DNA from: Metabacillus arenae | GTDB lineage: Bacteria; Bacillota; Bacilli; Bacillales; Bacillaceae | Direction: 5' to 3' | NCBI RefSeq assembly: GCF_014773385.1 | Contig: NZ_JACXAI010000004.1 | Coordinates: forward strand, 124,001 to 188,000 | Length of the DNA stretch: 64,000 nucleotides | Part shown: piece by piece, positions 1 to 8,204 of the stretch | Layout of the letters: each line of letters starts with the position of its first letter | How positions within the stretch are numbered: the first letter of the stretch is position 1 | Made by a program: the position numbers and the translations under genes | Notes under the pieces: generated by a model | What the model saw: only the letters and a program-made list of their open reading frames with translations | What the model was told of the DNA's origin: nothing | Database searches by the model: none

Positions 1-142
1 CGCATACTCTCGTTTTGAGGAAATGGAAACCTATCTTGACCGTCTAGAGCACCAAGTAAACACAAATTACCATCGCAGCACAATTGATGCAAAAATTGCT
101 AATCTTGAACAAGAAATGAACAAAGCAGAATCACATTCTTAA
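1..142 (+). CDS. liaH: PspA/IM30 family protein, LiaH-like, C-terminal fragment
   Basis: Only the last 46 codons are in the window, read in the frame starting at base 2 and ending in TAA at 140-142. The visible tail is charged and helical (AYSRFEEMETYLDRLEHQVN), as in the coiled-coil end of PspA/IM30 proteins. The next three genes are liaF, liaS and liaR, and in Bacillus liaH (a PspA homologue) sits upstream of them; this context drives the call. LiaH-type proteins oligomerise at stressed cytoplasmic membranes. A hairpin terminator follows at once. The family assignment rests on a short tail plus synteny, so it is moderate. Confidence 0.6.
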   Translation, partial: AYSRFEEMETYLDRLEHQVNTNYHRSTIDAKIANLEQEMNKAESHS

Positions 143-160
143 TAAAACATGGTATTCTAT

Positions 161-187
161 AAAGGCGTGGGTTTCTGCGCCTTTTTC
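161..187 (+). terminator. Rho-independent terminator after the PspA-like gene
   Basis: AAAGGCG (161-167) pairs with CGCCTTT (178-184), followed by a short T/C run. It separates the PspA-like gene from liaFSR, allowing the upstream gene to be made in excess with read-through into the regulators. Confidence 0.7.
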
Positions 188-377
188 CCCTTATTTTCTA
201 GCTTGCTGGGTTAGTTGAATGTAAGTATTTATGATGAATTTTATTAAATAAAAGATTATATTTAATAAAGAACAAAAAGTGTTTGAGGTGGTTAATTTAA
301 TTAAGAAATCTGCTCTTTCGCCGATTTCACCTATTTCCACCTCTCACATCTGACTTCTAGAAGCGGAGGTGGTCTGC

Positions 378-1112
378 ATGTTGAAAAATATGAAAACAGA
401 TTCAGTTGGATGGATTATTTTATTAGGTGTCATAATATTGCTTCTTGAAATTTCATTTCAAGATGAAGGCCTCTTCTTATTTCTAGCAATCTTAGTTGGC
501 TGTATTTACTTTGGGAAAAAAAGATTACACCGAACCATTGGTAAATTGTTATTTTGGTTTGGGGTTATTATGTTGACTTTCTCGCTGCTGAGTACGATGG
601 CATTTAAATTCTTTCTTTTTGCCATTCTTATCTATGTATTAGTTCGCTTTTCTAAATTAAAGCAACACCCTAAGAAAATCGAACCTGAAATCATTGACCC
701 AGCCCAAGGCAGACGAACTGAGCCTTATATTCGCAAGGAGCCATTATTTCAAAATCAATTATTCGGACGTCAATCAACATCAAATTCTGTTTATGAATGG
801 CAGGATATTAACATTCAATGTGGAATTGGAGATACAATTATCGATTTAAGCAACACGGTGCTGCCAAAAGGAGAAGTAGTCATTGTCGTGCGGAATTTAA
901 TTGGGAATGTCCAGGTTAAGATTCCATATGAAGTAGAGCTAAGTGTTCACCACTCTGTTCTATTTGGATCATCGAAAATTTTTGGGGAAGAAGATGCAAA
1001 GGTGTTTAATCAATCTATTCTTTATAAAACACCTGGTTTTGATGATGCCCCTCAAAGAGTGAAAATTGTTACCTCGTTGATCATTGGCGATTTAGAGGTG
1101 GCTCAAATATGA
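378..1112 (+). CDS. liaF: LiaF, membrane inhibitor of the LiaRS two-component system
   Basis: Predicted 244-residue membrane protein. The first 90 residues hold hydrophobic segments (about 9-27, 31-45, 58-90); the rest is a soluble, beta-rich domain as in LiaF/DUF2154 proteins. In Bacillus, LiaF holds the kinase LiaS off until the envelope is stressed, for example by lipid II-binding antibiotics. I start at ATG 378 because GGAGG at 365-369 lies 8 bases upstream; an upstream in-frame GTG at 369 overlaps that ribosome site. The stop overlaps the liaS start by 4 bases (ATGA), so the two are translationally coupled. Confidence 0.88.
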   Translation: MLKNMKTDSVGWIILLGVIILLLEISFQDEGLFLFLAILVGCIYFGKKRLHRTIGKLLFWFGVIMLTFSLLSTMAFKFFLFAILIYVLVRFSKLKQHPKKIEPEIIDPAQGRRTEPYIRKEPLFQNQLFGRQSTSNSVYEWQDINIQCGIGDTIIDLSNTVLPKGEVVIVVRNLIGNVQVKIPYEVELSVHHSVLFGSSKIFGEEDAKVFNQSILYKTPGFDDAPQRVKIVTSLIIGDLEVAQI

Positions 1113-2167
1113 ATACAGTGTTCAAGCAGGTCATTTTAAGCGTCTTTCTTTCACTGTTTTTATTTACGGTATTATCTATTGCCTATTTTACTGTGTTTCC
1201 GTTAACAGATTGGACGTATTTATGGGAGCAAAAAATTATAGACTTACCGTTCATCGTTGTTTTACCTGTAGTAAGCATCCTTTTAGGAAGTGTATTTGGA
1301 CTCGTTTCCGGGTTTTTATGGCAAAAGCAGCTTCGGGATGTAGACGGAGCCCTTCAGCAGCTCGAACAGGGCAGACAGGTTGAAGAATTTGAATCCAGCG
1401 GTACAACAGAGCTTGAGTCCATTTGGTTTAGGATAAAAAAAGTTCAGAATCAAATGGCAGAACAAACGAAGCTGTCCCAAAAGCTTGCGAATGAGAAAGC
1501 GGAGGATCAGGAACGAAGGGTACAGGAAATTGTCTATCAGGAGAGGCAAAGACTTGCAAGAGAACTTCATGATTCAGTCAGTCAGCAATTATTTGCAGCC
1601 TCTATGCTAATGTCAGCGATTAATGAATCAAGAAATCCTGAGGATGAACGAGAAACCAAGCAACTAAAAATGGTAGAAGAGATGATTCATCAATCACAAC
1701 TTGAAATGAGAGCACTGCTCCTGCATTTAAGACCTGTTGCCTTAAAAGGGAAAACGCTGCAAGAAGGAATGGAAGAGCTTCTGGCTGAACTTTCTCAAAA
1801 AGTACCTATGGAAGTAAAATGGAAATTTGAAGAAATTGAGCTTGATAAAGGGATTGAAGACCATTTATTTCGCATCCTGCAAGAATCTGTTTCAAACACA
1901 CTTCGTCATGCAAAAGCAGAAAGCTTGGATGTTTTACTGATTCAAAGGGACAATTTTATCATTTTACGAGTAGTGGATGATGGGATAGGTTTTAATATAG
2001 AAGAAGAGAAAACAGGTTCTTATGGCCTTCAAAATATGTATGAGCGGGCAGTGGAGCTAGGGGGAGCATTGAAAGTGGTTAGCTTGCCCAAGAAAGGGAC
2101 AAGACTGGAAGTTCGTGTTCCAATGATAAAACACGTTGAAAAAGGCGTTTCAGACGATAATTCTTAG
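1109..2167 (+). CDS. liaS: LiaS, sensor histidine kinase for envelope stress
   Basis: 352 residues. Two membrane segments (about 7-29 and 47-70) with a very short extracytoplasmic loop, as in intramembrane-sensing kinases. A HAMP-like linker and coiled coil follow (about 71-145), then a HisKA_3 domain with the phospho-acceptor in RELHDSVSQQ (His154) and a HATPase_c domain with DDGIGF and GLQNM motifs. It is the NarL-type kinase class that pairs with the LuxR-type regulator encoded next. Overlaps liaF by 4 bases. LiaF-LiaS-LiaR order matches Bacillus subtilis. Confidence 0.9.
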   Translation: MNTVFKQVILSVFLSLFLFTVLSIAYFTVFPLTDWTYLWEQKIIDLPFIVVLPVVSILLGSVFGLVSGFLWQKQLRDVDGALQQLEQGRQVEEFESSGTTELESIWFRIKKVQNQMAEQTKLSQKLANEKAEDQERRVQEIVYQERQRLARELHDSVSQQLFAASMLMSAINESRNPEDERETKQLKMVEEMIHQSQLEMRALLLHLRPVALKGKTLQEGMEELLAELSQKVPMEVKWKFEEIELDKGIEDHLFRILQESVSNTLRHAKAESLDVLLIQRDNFIILRVVDDGIGFNIEEEKTGSYGLQNMYERAVELGGALKVVSLPKKGTRLEVRVPMIKHVEKGVSDDNS

Positions 2168-2233
2168 AACTCCAATTAGGGAAAGAGCAGAGTTTTCGCA
2201 CGCAGCCTTTCCGTCAAACAAAGGGTGAAGATA

Positions 2234-2866
2234 ATGATTAAAGTGTTATTTGTAGATGATCATGAAATGGTCCGTATCGGTGTCTCCTCTTACTTATCCG
2301 CTCAAGCAGATATAGAAGTGGTAGGTGAAGCTGAGAATGGCAGGCAGGGTGTGGAGCTTGCATTGTCTCTTAAACCGGATATTATTTTAATGGACCTTGT
2401 GATGAAAGAAATGGACGGAATTGAAGCGACTAAGGAGATTGTTGAACAGTGGCCGGAAGCAAAGATTATTATCGTCACAAGCTTTTTGGATGATGATAAG
2501 GTGTATCCTGCATTAGAAGCCGGGGCAACGAGCTATATGCTAAAAACTTCTAAAGCAAGCGACATTGCTAATGCGGTACGGACTACCTTTCACGGCCAAC
2601 CTGTGCTGGAACCTGAAGTTACAGGGAAAATGATGCAGAAAATGAGGCAAAAAGAGGTTCAGCATCCGCACGAGGAGTTAACAAATCGAGAAATGGAAAT
2701 TCTGCTTTTGATGGCGCAGGGAAAAACAAATCAGGAAATCGCTGATGAACTATTCATTGCTTTGAAAACCGCTAAGACACATGTAAGCAATATATTGAGC
2801 AAGCTCGATGTGCAGGACCGAACCCAAGCTGTTATCTACGCCTTTAAGCATTCATTAGTGAAATAG
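2234..2866 (+). CDS. liaR: LiaR, NarL/LuxR-type response regulator
   Basis: 210 residues. Receiver domain at about 1-120 with acidic pocket Asp8/Asp9 and phospho-acceptor Asp54 in ILMDLVM; LuxR-type helix-turn-helix at about 145-205 ([20 protein letters not shown]). Partner of LiaS; in Bacillus phosphorylated LiaR activates the liaIH promoter, here expected upstream of the window. I start at ATG 2234, 7 bases after AAAGGGTG; an in-frame GTG at 2225 lies inside that ribosome site. A 66-bp gap from liaS keeps it in the same operon. Confidence 0.9.
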   Translation: MIKVLFVDDHEMVRIGVSSYLSAQADIEVVGEAENGRQGVELALSLKPDIILMDLVMKEMDGIEATKEIVEQWPEAKIIIVTSFLDDDKVYPALEAGATSYMLKTSKASDIANAVRTTFHGQPVLEPEVTGKMMQKMRQKEVQHPHEELTNREMEILLLMAQGKTNQEIADELFIALKTAKTHVSNILSKLDVQDRTQAVIYAFKHSLVK

Positions 2867-2883
2867 TCATTGGAGGGATCGAC

Positions 2884-3036
2884 ATGTTTTCTATTTTTCG
2901 AAAAAAGTGTGCGATCTGTAAAAAGAAAGCTGCTCAGCCAAGAAAATATTATGATGATCAGCGGAAGCCTATTGTCGTCTGCTCGGCATGTGTTTCTTAT
3001 GCAGAGAGAAGAGCTTTTCAAAAGAGGGGCTTTTAG
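2884..3036 (+). CDS. Small zinc-ribbon-like protein (50 aa)
   Basis: A 50-codon gene starting at ATG 2884, 7 bases behind TTGGAGGG, 17 bp after liaR. The product MFSIFRKKCAICKKKAAQ... carries two CxxC pairs (CAIC near residue 9 and CSAC near residue 35) with lysine and arginine around them. This suggests a zinc ribbon binding one metal, perhaps a nucleic-acid or protein adaptor. I do not recognise a named family. Its tight spacing makes it the last gene of the lia operon, which is the only functional hint. A competing frame over the same bases gives a Lys-poor, unconvincing product and lacks a fitting ribosome site. Confidence 0.72.
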   Translation: MFSIFRKKCAICKKKAAQPRKYYDDQRKPIVVCSACVSYAERRAFQKRGF

Positions 3037-3511
3037 TAAAGGATTTTTCTTTATAACATCGTATTATTGACTCGCAAAAATTTGCTTTGCTCTTAAAGTT
3101 CCATGTCAACAATTTTTTATAGGATAAGTAAAACAACCATTAAAAAAGATTACTATAGATTATAGATGGGGTTCATATGAACTCAACTGGGGATATGCTA
3201 ATGGAAAAAGCATAGTTAAAGGTATTTTTTAATTATCAATAAAATGATATCTTATAAAAATAGTGAAACGCAGGATATATTCTGCGTTTTTCTTACTTTT
3301 AAAAATCTCTTCCAAATGAGAGAATAGTTGATTGGGCTTTCACGCCATGTTGACCAAAAAAGTTTACTCTAAAAAGGTTCTATATATTCTCTTGATAAAG
3401 AATGAACAAAACCTTCTGAAAAAATTGGCAAAAGAAATTTAAAGATATGTAAGCTTTTTCCTCTCAAACATAGTAGAATTAGGGCAGAAGTCTAGATGAT
3501 CGGGTGAGGAA
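3037..3511. other. Intergenic region, liaR operon to PAS kinase
   Basis: 475 bp of AT-rich sequence. It holds one terminator (separate entry). A 12-codon ATG frame at 3176-3214 has only a weak ribosome site. I see no convincing promoter motif. Confidence 0.4.
3266..3294 (+). terminator. Rho-independent terminator of the lia operon
   Basis: AAACGCAG (3266-3273) pairs with CTGCGTTT (3282-3289), followed by TTCTTACTTTT. It lies 230 bp after the zinc-ribbon gene, so the lia transcript may have a long 3' tail. Confidence 0.7.
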
Positions 3512-5164
3512 ATGTCGAGAAAAAAGAAAGTTGTACTGTTATATTTTGGGTATAGCCTGTTATGGATATTTGCTACAGATGGGGTTTTATGGTTGTTAAA
3601 TCAAGACCTTATGGAGTTTATTCTCCTGCAAAAATTGAAGGCTATTATTTATATTATCCTTTCAAGTTGCTTTATCTATTATTTAATCATTGGAAAAGAG
3701 GAATTGGATTCTGTTAAAAAGGAAAAAGAAAAGCTAAGGACGCTCATTAATTCCATGGTTGATTTTGTTTGTTTTAAAGATGGGGAAGGCAGATGGCTGC
3801 AAACGAATGATTTTGGAAAAAAGCTTTTTTATCTTGAAAAAATTGATTACAAAGGAAAAAAAGACTCCGAGCTAGCAGATTGTACAGGATTATTCCATGA
3901 AGCTTACAAATATTGTGAGCAATCTGATGAACAAACATGGCAAGCAGGAGTCGTTACAAGATCAGAAGAGGTAATTCCTCAGCTGGATGGTTGTGAGAAA
4001 ACCTTTGATACGATTAAAGTTCCGCTTTTTAATAATGATGGTACTCGAAAAGGTTTAGTAGCAATAGGCAGAGATATCACAGAACGAAAGAATACAGAAA
4101 AACGACTATGTCAAAGCCAGCAAAGCTATAAATCGTTGTTTGAGTACAATCCGGAGCTTGTCTATATGGTGGATCTAAATGGCAAGATTACTAATTTAAA
4201 TCCTATGTTTGAAAAGATCACTGGCTATAATAGAGAAGAATATATTGGTGAGCCAATCTTGCAAATTGTGGCGAAAGAGGATCAAACAAGAGTGAAAGAT
4301 TCTTTTTATAATGTGATTGAAACGAGAGAATCATGGTCTGATCAAGAAATCCAAATTTTTAATGATCAATCTCAGCGTGTTGTTCTGAACTGTTCTTTCG
4401 TCCCAATGGTTATAGATAATGAAGTAGTTGGGGTTATTGGTTATGCTAAAGATATTACAAAGTTAAAAGCGACGGAAGAGAGATTAAGAAAAGTAGAAAA
4501 GCTTTCTGTTGTTGGAGAATTAGCAGCAAGTGTTGCTCATGAAATTAGAAATCCCCTCACTTCTTTAAAAGGATTTGTCCAATTGTTAAAGGGAAATGAC
4601 GGAACAAACGATGCTTACTATAAGATAATGAATGATGAGCTTGATCGAATAAATGAAATAGTTAGTGAGCTTCTCGTGTTAGCAAAGCCTCAGGATATTA
4701 GATTTCAAATATATGATCTAAAAGCAGTGCTCTCAAGTGTAGTTTCTCTTTTGGAATCACAAGCCAATTTATATGGAGTTGAAATTGATTTAAAGTCACA
4801 AACGAATTTTTCCTTTATCAAATGTGAGCCGAATCAATTAAAACAATTGTTTATTAATATAATAAAAAATTCAATCGAGGCCTCTTCAACTAAAGTCGAA
4901 ATTGCCATCAATAAATTGGAAGATCATCTGGCTGTGCGTATAAAAGATAATGGAACAGGGATTGAAAAAGAACGGCTTTCCCATTTAGGAGAGCCCTTTT
5001 ATTCAATGAAAGAGAAAGGAACGGGACTTGGGTTAACAGTCAGTTACCGAATTGTAGAATCGCATAAAGGAAAAATCACTTTTGAAAGCAATGTCGGTCG
5101 AGGAACAACAGTTGAAGTATTGCTGCCCTCTCATGAAGGCGAGGAAGTGAAAAGACTAGGGTAG
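3512..5164 (+). CDS. PAS-domain sensor histidine kinase, orphan
   Basis: 550 residues. Two membrane segments near the N-terminus (about 7-28 and 40-60), two PAS domains (about 75-190 and 200-315, each ending in a DIT-type linker), a HisKA domain with His343 in SVAHEIRNPLTSL, and a HATPase_c domain with NIIKNSIEAS, DNGTGI and GTGLGL. The H-box and the PAS-PAS arrangement match the Bacillus sporulation-kinase group that feeds the Spo0F phosphorelay, but membership cannot be proved here. No response regulator is adjacent, so its partner is elsewhere. Ribosome site GTGAGG precedes ATG 3512. Confidence 0.85.
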   Translation: MSRKKKVVLLYFGYSLLWIFATDGVLWLLNQDLMEFILLQKLKAIIYIILSSCFIYYLIIGKEELDSVKKEKEKLRTLINSMVDFVCFKDGEGRWLQTNDFGKKLFYLEKIDYKGKKDSELADCTGLFHEAYKYCEQSDEQTWQAGVVTRSEEVIPQLDGCEKTFDTIKVPLFNNDGTRKGLVAIGRDITERKNTEKRLCQSQQSYKSLFEYNPELVYMVDLNGKITNLNPMFEKITGYNREEYIGEPILQIVAKEDQTRVKDSFYNVIETRESWSDQEIQIFNDQSQRVVLNCSFVPMVIDNEVVGVIGYAKDITKLKATEERLRKVEKLSVVGELAASVAHEIRNPLTSLKGFVQLLKGNDGTNDAYYKIMNDELDRINEIVSELLVLAKPQDIRFQIYDLKAVLSSVVSLLESQANLYGVEIDLKSQTNFSFIKCEPNQLKQLFINIIKNSIEASSTKVEIAINKLEDHLAVRIKDNGTGIEKERLSHLGEPFYSMKEKGTGLGLTVSYRIVESHKGKITFESNVGRGTTVEVLLPSHEGEEVKRLG

Positions 5165-5197
5165 AAAGGCGGCAAAGAAGCGTCAGTCCTTTGATGA

Positions 5198-5232
5198 CAA
5201 GCATAAGACGAGCTAGGCGCCCGGAGTTGGAC
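5198..5232. repeat. Inverted partial copy of the hairpin repeat at 5355-5472
   Basis: The stretch CAAGCATAAGACG followed by GCTAGGCGCCCGGAG reads as the reverse complement of the outer arms of the element at 5355-5472 with few mismatches. The two copies flank the terminator at 5283-5321. Confidence 0.55.
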
Positions 5233-5282
5233 AATGGCAAACGTCCTTTAATTAAACTAAAATTCATGTAATTATTAAAAAG

Positions 5283-5321
5283 AGGTTGAGGAACAGTTCG
5301 CAGACTGTTCCTCAACCTTTT
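5283..5321 (+). terminator. Strong rho-independent terminator of the PAS kinase gene
   Basis: A perfect 15-bp stem, AGGTTGAGGAACAGT (5283-5297) with its complement (5304-5318), then TTTTG. It lies 120 bp after the kinase stop. Confidence 0.85.
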
Positions 5322-5354
5322 GTTTAAAGATAAGCTTTTGTACCAAGTTTTCGT

Positions 5355-5472
5355 GTCTAGCTCCAGCGCCTAGCCCGCCTGAGGTCATAAGCCACAAATG
5401 AAATGAAGGCAAAGAACACCTTCATTTCATTTGCGTCTTATGCTTGCCTTAGGCTGACCAAGCGATTGCGCT
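5355..5472. repeat. Long palindromic intergenic element
   Basis: Nested complementary arms form one large hairpin: AGCGC (5365-5369) with 5468-5472, GCCTGAGG (5377-5384) with 5447-5454, CATAAG (5386-5391) with 5437-5442, and a perfect 14-bp inner stem 5396-5409 with 5419-5432. The outer sequence TCTAGCTCCAGCGCCTAGC is of a kind I recall as dispersed between genes in many Bacillaceae. No coding potential. It sits between convergent genes. Confidence 0.65.
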
Positions 5473-5575
5473 TTTCTAATTTATCAATTAAGAAAAATGT
5501 CACCTTTAAAAAAATAGTAAAATTTTTGAGGTGGATAAACTGATTGCTTATTTTTCAAAATGCAAAATGTTTTTC

Positions 5576-6403
5576 TTAAGACTCCTCTACTGCCTGCTTG
5601 ACTATCTCAGTAACGTCCGCTCTGCTGATTTTTTCTTTCCCATTATTTAATGCATTGAGTGTTCCATGAGCGAGTGCTAGTGGAATTTTACAGAAATTCA
5701 AGATTGAAGTAGTTTCAATATCCTCTATATAGGCGTCAGCTAAAGCAAGGTTTTTTCTGGCATATTCAAACATATCATCAAAATCCCAGTCATTAGGGAA
5801 AAAGTCGACTTCACCGCGTTCTAAATCTTCTTTTCTATTTCGTAAAATATTAACGGACTGCAGTCCGCGGCCAAAACCAATTGCAAGCTTTTCATCTGTT
5901 TCTGTTCCGTCATACCATTTCCAAATGTGAGAAAGCATAACCCCGACAAGGCCGGCAACATAGTAGGTATAATCATTTAAATCCTGTTCACTTTCAATTT
6001 TCCAATCCTTTAAGACCCAATCAGCCATTCCTTCTGCCATAATGGCGGTAGCATTTAGGACCTCCCTTGAAGCACCGGGAGGACAAAGGGTAATCCAATC
6101 GCTAAGACGCAAGGAAACCTCTGGTAATTGCTTTTGATAGGGCGTTAAAAGGTTTGAAAGAGCTGTATGATTAAACGGTTCTTTTTTCAATAGAGTACTA
6201 ATGGAGCGTAATAAATGGTTTTTGGCTTCTTTTTCGAGAATACGGTGATCTTCTATCTCATCAATGGCTCTCATACAAAGGTAGGCAGATGTAACCGCTT
6301 CTTGTAAGCCTGGAGACAGGTGACTGATCGGAATAATAAAAGTTCTGCTTGTTTCAAGCAGCATCTCTGTTGCTTCTCTATGTAATTTCGTTGCACTCGT
6401 CAT
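5576..6403 (-). CDS. Squalene/phytoene synthase-like protein, YisP-type
   Basis: 275 residues of the trans-prenyltransferase (squalene/phytoene synthase) fold. The first aspartate-rich motif is intact as D48-E-I-E-D52. The second, at NILRNRKED (about 185-193), has Asn189 where true synthases carry the first Asp. Bacillus subtilis YisP is a member of this family reported to act as a farnesyl diphosphate phosphatase rather than a synthase, linked to farnesol, membrane microdomains and biofilm. A similar loss-of-synthase activity is plausible here but is inference. Start ATG 6403 has AGGAGAG upstream. Convergent with the PAS kinase, divergent from nos. Confidence 0.8.
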   Translation of the reverse strand: MTSATKLHREATEMLLETSRTFIIPISHLSPGLQEAVTSAYLCMRAIDEIEDHRILEKEAKNHLLRSISTLLKKEPFNHTALSNLLTPYQKQLPEVSLRLSDWITLCPPGASREVLNATAIMAEGMADWVLKDWKIESEQDLNDYTYYVAGLVGVMLSHIWKWYDGTETDEKLAIGFGRGLQSVNILRNRKEDLERGEVDFFPNDWDFDDMFEYARKNLALADAYIEDIETTSILNFCKIPLALAHGTLNALNNGKEKISRADVTEIVKQAVEES

Positions 6404-6642
6404 TTTAATCGGTCTCTCCTTTTTTCAAATTGAAAAGGCACTATTAAATATTATCTCCTTTAGCCTATGATTAAGCAATCAATAGGGGTCTTTTGAAGGA
6501 ATGATCTAGATAAAATAATAACATATATTCGGTCCTTTTAAGTGGTTAACCTGCTAGGTTAACCAGAGAAATATTTCCACTCTTTTTTTTTCGGCAAAAT
6601 CCATATATAGTGAGGAGAGAACCGAACCTGAGGAGGAAAGAT

Positions 6643-7734
6643 TTGAAAACGAATGAGGAAATCTTTCAGGAAGCACAAAAGTTTATAACAGCTAGTTATC
6701 TTGAGCTGGGAAAAACAGAACAGGATGCCTGGCGTCGCCTAAAGGAAATTGAGTTAGAAATTGGGCTTCAAGGTACATATGAGCATACATTCGAAGAGCT
6801 TGAACATGGTGCAAAAATGGCTTGGCGTAACAGCAACCGTTGTATTGGCAGGTTATTTTGGAATTCATTGCATGTTTTTAACCAACGCAAAATTGAAACC
6901 GAAGAAGAGACATTTTCGGCTTTATGCAACCATATTGAATTTGCCGCAAACAATGGGAAGATAAGGCCTGCCATTACGATTTTCAAATCTTCAAAAGAAG
7001 GTCATAACGATATAAGAGTCCTGAATCACCAGCTTATCCGATATGCAGGATATAAAACAGATGATGGGATAATGGGAGACCCCCACTCGATTGAGTTTAC
7101 AAGTTATTGTCAAAAGCTAGGCTGGAAGGGACCTGGGACTCACTTTGATGTGCTGCCTTTAGTTGTTCAATTTGGTAAGCTTCAACCGAAATGGTTCGAA
7201 ATTCCAAAAGATTTGATTCCAGAAGTACCCATCATTCATCCCGAGCTTAAGGAATTTAAAGATCTAGGGTTAAAGTGGTATGGAGTCCCGATTATTTCCG
7301 ACATGAGACTTGAGATCGGAGGGGTAGACTACAGGGCTGCTCCATTTAATGGGTGGTATATGGGTACAGAAGTGGGTGCTAGGAATTTAGCAGATCAGAA
7401 CCGTTATAACATGCTCCCAAAAGTAGCTGCTCTTATGGGATTAAAGACGGATTACAATTCAACTCTTTGGAAAGACAAAGCACTTATTGAGTTGAATGCT
7501 GCTGTCCTTTATTCCTTTAAAAAAGCAGGGGTCAGCATTGTCGATCATCATACTGCCGCTGCTCAATTCCAGCATTTTGAAGAAAAAGAGAAGCTTGAAG
7601 GAAGAACAATTACAGGCGACTGGACTTGGTTAATACCGCCAGTTTCTCCGGCTGCTACTCATATTTTTCACAAATCCTATCATAATGAAATAGTGTCTCC
7701 AAATTATTTTTATCAAGAATCATTGTATAAATAA
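6643..7734 (+). CDS. nos: Nitric oxide synthase, oxygenase-only bacterial type
   Basis: 363 residues, the length of Bacillus NOS. It oxidises L-arginine to citrulline and NO, using heme and tetrahydrofolate or tetrahydrobiopterin. The axial heme cysteine is Cys67 in [10 protein letters not shown]; other signatures are [19 protein letters not shown] and GDWTWLIPP. There is no reductase domain or reductase gene beside it, as is usual in Bacillus, where cellular flavodoxins supply electrons. I start at TTG 6643, 6 bases behind GAGGAGG; a GTG at 6610 would add 11 residues that include that ribosome site. Bacterial NO is linked to oxidative-stress and antibiotic tolerance. Confidence 0.95.
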   Translation: MKTNEEIFQEAQKFITASYLELGKTEQDAWRRLKEIELEIGLQGTYEHTFEELEHGAKMAWRNSNRCIGRLFWNSLHVFNQRKIETEEETFSALCNHIEFAANNGKIRPAITIFKSSKEGHNDIRVLNHQLIRYAGYKTDDGIMGDPHSIEFTSYCQKLGWKGPGTHFDVLPLVVQFGKLQPKWFEIPKDLIPEVPIIHPELKEFKDLGLKWYGVPIISDMRLEIGGVDYRAAPFNGWYMGTEVGARNLADQNRYNMLPKVAALMGLKTDYNSTLWKDKALIELNAAVLYSFKKAGVSIVDHHTAAAQFQHFEEKEKLEGRTITGDWTWLIPPVSPAATHIFHKSYHNEIVSPNYFYQESLYK

Positions 7735-7750
7735 AGACCTTTTTTTACAG

Positions 7751-7789
7751 TTAACGGTACCAGGTATCAAAGGTAACTGGTACCGTTAA
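7751..7789. repeat. Perfect 13-bp hairpin with GGTACCAG core
   Basis: TTAACGGTACCAG (7751-7763) pairs exactly with 7777-7789. It lies 17 bp after nos, so it may end the nos transcript, but there is no clean T run on its 3' side. Related hairpins occur at 58459-58497 and 61201-61232. Confidence 0.6.
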
Positions 7790-7870
7790 AATGAAATTGA
7801 CATATTCATTCCAAAATTGTAAGCTTAAGATATATTAAAAATGAGAGCCCTTAAAAGAGGAGTTTGTTTT

Positions 7871-7894
7871 ATGAGTGTGAGTGTTCTTAACTAA
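7871..7894 (+). CDS. Candidate 7-residue leader peptide MSVSVLN
   Basis: ATG 7871 to TAA 7892-7894, preceded by GAGGAG (7857-7862) at ideal 8-base spacing. The last three sense codons (GTT CTT AAC) are exactly the 5' arm of a 9-bp stem closing at 7979-7987, so a ribosome on this frame would melt that stem. Such short frames occur in leaders of translation-responsive genes. It is called because of the ribosome site plus its overlap with the stem; there is no other support. Confidence 0.5.
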   Translation: MSVSVLN

Positions 7895-8049
7895 TCCGTT
7901 AGTTTCATACGGTCTTGAATAAAGCGAAAAAAACGAAGCCAATTACTGGTTTATTTTGGTATGCGCTTTTCAAGAGTGGTTAAGAACAAGCATCATAGCA
8001 TAGAAGAATGGATATATCCAGCTATGGCATGTTTTGTCATAGCTTTTTT
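7883..8049 (+). promoter_or_regulatory. Candidate transcription attenuator upstream of the MutS2-like gene
   Basis: P1: GTTCTTAAC (7883-7891) with GTTAAGAAC (7979-7987), enclosing smaller helices (CCGT 7896-7899 with ACGG 7909-7912; CTTGAATAAAGCG near 7914 with GCGCTTTTCAAG near 7963). Then three mutually exclusive segments: CATAGC (7994-7999), GCTATG (8021-8026) and CATAGC (8038-8043). The first pair makes an antiterminator, the second the terminator at 8020-8049. With the leader frame at 7871, this is the architecture of ribosome-mediated attenuation. The ligand or signal is unknown. Confidence 0.5.
8020..8049 (+). terminator. Leader terminator 1 upstream of the MutS2-like gene
   Basis: AGCTATG (8020-8026) pairs with CATAGCT (8038-8044), then TTTTTT. 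It ends a possible short leader RNA about 150 bases before the coding region. Confidence 0.75.
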
Positions 8050-8144
8050 GTGTAGAAATTATGAGGGTTTGTAGTCTGTTAGAAAAGATTACATTCTCTT
8101 TGATGCACATCAAATAGGGCTCCATTAATTGTCATTTCTTCTAG

Positions 8145-8177
8145 CCGTCATGAGCGTTTGTTCATGGCGGTTTTTTT
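8145..8177 (+). terminator. Leader terminator 2, 12 bases before the MutS2-like ribosome site
   Basis: CCGTCATGA (8145-8153) pairs with TCATGGCGG (8162-8170) with one G-T pair, followed by seven T. Position directly before AGGAGGGGG (8189-8197) means transcription must pass it to express the gene. Confidence 0.75.
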
Positions 8178-8204
8178 ATTGTGAAAATAGGAGGGGGAAT
8201 ACCC

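Noticed and set aside
2870-3070. 66-residue frame overlapping the zinc-ribbon gene
   Set aside because: Its start lies in the ribosome-site region, and the alternative frame gives paired CxxC motifs with correct spacing.
3176-3214. 12-codon frame MNSTGDMLMEKA in the liaR downstream region
   Set aside because: Only a weak ribosome site and no downstream regulated gene in a suitable position; could be chance.
8061-8117. 18-codon frame MRVCSLLEKITF... between the two leader terminators
   Set aside because: No ribosome-binding site upstream; less convincing than the 7-codon frame at 7871.
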